A stretch of DNA of 6,124 bases from Alphaproteobacteria bacterium (GTDB lineage: Bacteria; Pseudomonadota; Alphaproteobacteria; ATCC43930; CGMCC-115725), in contig JASHUX010000185.1 in NCBI GenBank assembly GCA_030039775.1, forward strand, positions 1 to 6,124, in the 5' to 3' direction. Positions 4,988 to 6,124 of the stretch are shown one piece after another (the stretch's first letter is position 1; every line of letters starts with the position of its first letter). The notes under the pieces were generated by a model that saw only the letters and a list, made by a program, of their open reading frames with translations, was not told the origin of the DNA and made no database searches. Position numbers and translations under genes: made by a program.

Positions 4988-5016
4988 AATCTATGGCTTC
5001 CGGTCCGGAGAAGCAA
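4988..5016 (-). promoter_or_regulatory. Candidate promoter of the flavoprotein gene
   Basis: TTGCTT (5011-5016) and TAGATT (4988-4993) are separated by 17 bases on the minus strand. Both are imperfect consensus matches. The start of transcription would fall near 4981, about 25 bases before the GTG, leaving room for the AGGGA ribosome site. The -35 box coincides with the T-rich tail of the pnp terminator. Confidence 0.35.
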
Positions 5017-5045
5017 ATGCGGGCCCCGCCGCGAGACGGGGCCCG
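5011..5045 (-). terminator. Intrinsic terminator after pnp
   Basis: A 9-bp perfect stem (CGGGCCCCG at 5020-5028 with CGGGGCCCG at 5037-5045; 8-base loop) lies 7 bp after the pnp stop. On the minus strand it is followed by ATTTGCTTC. The stem is very GC-rich; the T tract is short and interrupted, so termination may be partial. Confidence 0.72.
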
Positions 5046-5052
5046 ACGACCG

Positions 5053-6124
5053 TTATGACGCCGGTTGCGCCTGCGCCGCCTGCCTTGCCTGACGCTCCGC
5101 TTCCTGCTTGGCCGATAAGTCTTCGCCGGTAACCTGGTCGACGCGCTTCATCGACAGCTTGATCTTGCCGCGATCGTCGAAGCCGAGCACCTTGACTTTG
5201 ACTTGGTCGCCGACCTTGACCACGTCCGTCACCTTACCGACGCGCTGCGGCGCCAGCTCGCTGATATGGACGAGACCGTCCCGCGCACCGAGGAAATTGA
5301 CGAAGGCGCCGAAATCGACCGTCTTCACGACCTTGCCGTTATAGATCACGCCGACCTCGGGCTCGGCGACGATGCCTTTGATCCAGTCGATCGCCGCTTG
5401 CGCCGCCGCGGCATCGACCGCCGCGACCTTGATCGTGCCGTCATCCTCGATGTCGACCTTGGCGCCGGTGACTTCGGTGATTTCGCGGATCACCTTGCCG
5501 CCCGAGCCGATCACTTCGCGGATCTTGTCCTTCGGAATCGTGAAGCTGGTGATGCGCGGCGCGTTGTTGCTGACCGCTTCGCGCGACTGGGTCAACGCCT
5601 TGGCCATTTCGCCCAAGATGTGCAGGCGCCCGTCGCGCGCCTGCCCGAGGGCCACCTTCATGATTTCTTCGGTAATGGACGTGATCTTGATGTCCATCTG
5701 CAACGCGGTGACGCCCTGTTCGGTGCCCGCGACTTTGAAGTCCATGTCGCCGAGATGATCCTCGTCGCCCAAAATGTCGGACAGCACCGCGTAGCCCGAA
5801 TCTTCCTTGATCAGGCCCATGGCGATGCCCGCAACCGGTCGTTTCAGCGGCACGCCGGCGTCCATCAGCGACAGCGACGAGCCGCACACTGTCGCCATCG
5901 ACGACGAGCCGTTGGACTCCGTGATTTCCGAAACGACGCGCAGTGTGTAGGGGAACGACTCCTTCGACGGGAGAAGCGGCCGCACCGCCCGCCACGCGAG
6001 CTTGCCGTGGCCGATCTCGCGCCGGCCCGGCGTGCCCATGCGGCCCGCCTCGCCGGTCGCGTAGGGGGGGAAATTGTAGTGCAGCATGAAATGGGAACGG
6101 TATTCGCCCTCGAGCGCGTCGATG
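5053..6124 (-). CDS. pnp: Polynucleotide phosphorylase (C-terminal part; start outside window)
   Basis: The 3' 357 codons of PNPase, the phosphate-dependent 3'-5' exoribonuclease of the RNA degradosome. The frame is open to the right edge ([17 protein letters not shown] begins just inside it), so the true start lies beyond. In order, the visible part contains the second RNase PH domain, with the phosphate-binding [11 protein letters not shown] loop and the catalytic aspartate loop [12 protein letters not shown]; then a KH domain with the GSGGK motif (after DKIREVI); then an S1 domain ([19 protein letters not shown] ... LVHISEL ... KIKLSMK). It ends in a short Gln/Ala/Glu-rich tail at a TAA. 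Nothing looks broken. In most bacteria rpsO lies upstream, which would be outside the window. A terminator follows 7 bp after the stop. Confidence 0.97.
   Translation of the reverse strand, partial: IDALEGEYRSHFMLHYNFPPYATGEAGRMGTPGRREIGHGKLAWRAVRPLLPSKESFPYTLRVVSEITESNGSSSMATVCGSSLSLMDAGVPLKRPVAGIAMGLIKEDSGYAVLSDILGDEDHLGDMDFKVAGTEQGVTALQMDIKITSITEEIMKVALGQARDGRLHILGEMAKALTQSREAVSNNAPRITSFTIPKDKIREVIGSGGKVIREITEVTGAKVDIEDDGTIKVAAVDAAAAQAAIDWIKGIVAEPEVGVIYNGKVVKTVDFGAFVNFLGARDGLVHISELAPQRVGKVTDVVKVGDQVKVKVLGFDDRGKIKLSMKRVDQVTGEDLSAKQEAERQARQAAQAQPAS

Noticed and set aside
4957..5016. TTG start for the flavoprotein giving 20 extra residues
   Set aside because: The TTG lies in the terminator tail, lacks a ribosome site and adds a segment unlike the family N-terminus; the GTG at 4956 has AGGGA upstream.
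3550..5058. 502-codon open frame on the plus strand
   Set aside because: It is antisense to the flavoprotein gene over its whole length, Arg/Ala/Asp-rich with no recognisable domain, as expected for a mirror frame in GC-rich DNA.

Overview
The window is high-GC DNA (except one short AT-rich island at about 3050-3100) whose genes all lie on the minus strand, so transcription runs from right to left. An Irr-type Fur-family regulator, a protein family largely confined to Alphaproteobacteria, together with the polynucleotide phosphorylase sequence, points to an alphaproteobacterium. No genus can be named from the sequence alone. Codon use and composition look like one genome from about 548 to the right edge; the first ~540 bases look like accessory DNA.

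Layout in transcription order (right to left): (1) 5053-6124, the C-terminal part of polynucleotide phosphorylase (pnp), followed by a strong intrinsic-terminator-like hairpin at 5020-5045. (2) 3559-4956, a nitronate-monooxygenase-family flavoprotein with an unusual C-terminal extension carrying a four-cysteine, Fe-S-like motif; it starts at a GTG and probably has its own promoter. (3) 3093-3518, an Irr-like regulator with no cysteine and an HHH motif. (4) 2979-3092, an AT-rich regulatory region with a 15-bp 7-1-7 palindrome (Fur/PerR-box-like), a good sigma70-type promoter and a perfect hairpin near the expected transcription start. (5) 2562-2978, a short rubrerythrin (diiron domain only). 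(6) 2507-2535, a 13-bp intergenic stem that pairs fully only as minus-strand RNA. (7) 1138-2481, a GlpC/HdrD-like protein with two Fe-S motifs and two CCG-type domains. (8) 548-1141, a DUF3501 protein overlapping the previous gene by ATGA. (9) 1-542, accessory DNA: four exact-period 23-bp tandem repeats ending 15 bp from the DUF3501 stop (like the ends of IS21-type elements), then a tiny ORF, an S24/LexA-like domain lacking both catalytic residues, and a partial overlapping ORF at the edge.

The functional centre is the cassette regulator - rubrerythrin - Fe-S oxidoreductase - DUF3501. Rubrerythrin reduces peroxide at a diiron site and normally needs a rubredoxin-type electron donor; here the rubredoxin domain is absent, while the next gene encodes a multi-cluster Fe-S electron carrier. 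The simplest reading is an iron/heme-regulated peroxide-reduction system in which the Fe-S protein supplies electrons to the rubrerythrin and DUF3501 is an uncharacterised third component. The palindrome next to the rubrerythrin promoter is the obvious candidate site for the regulator encoded just upstream. This functional link is an inference from gene order and motifs, not shown directly by the sequence.
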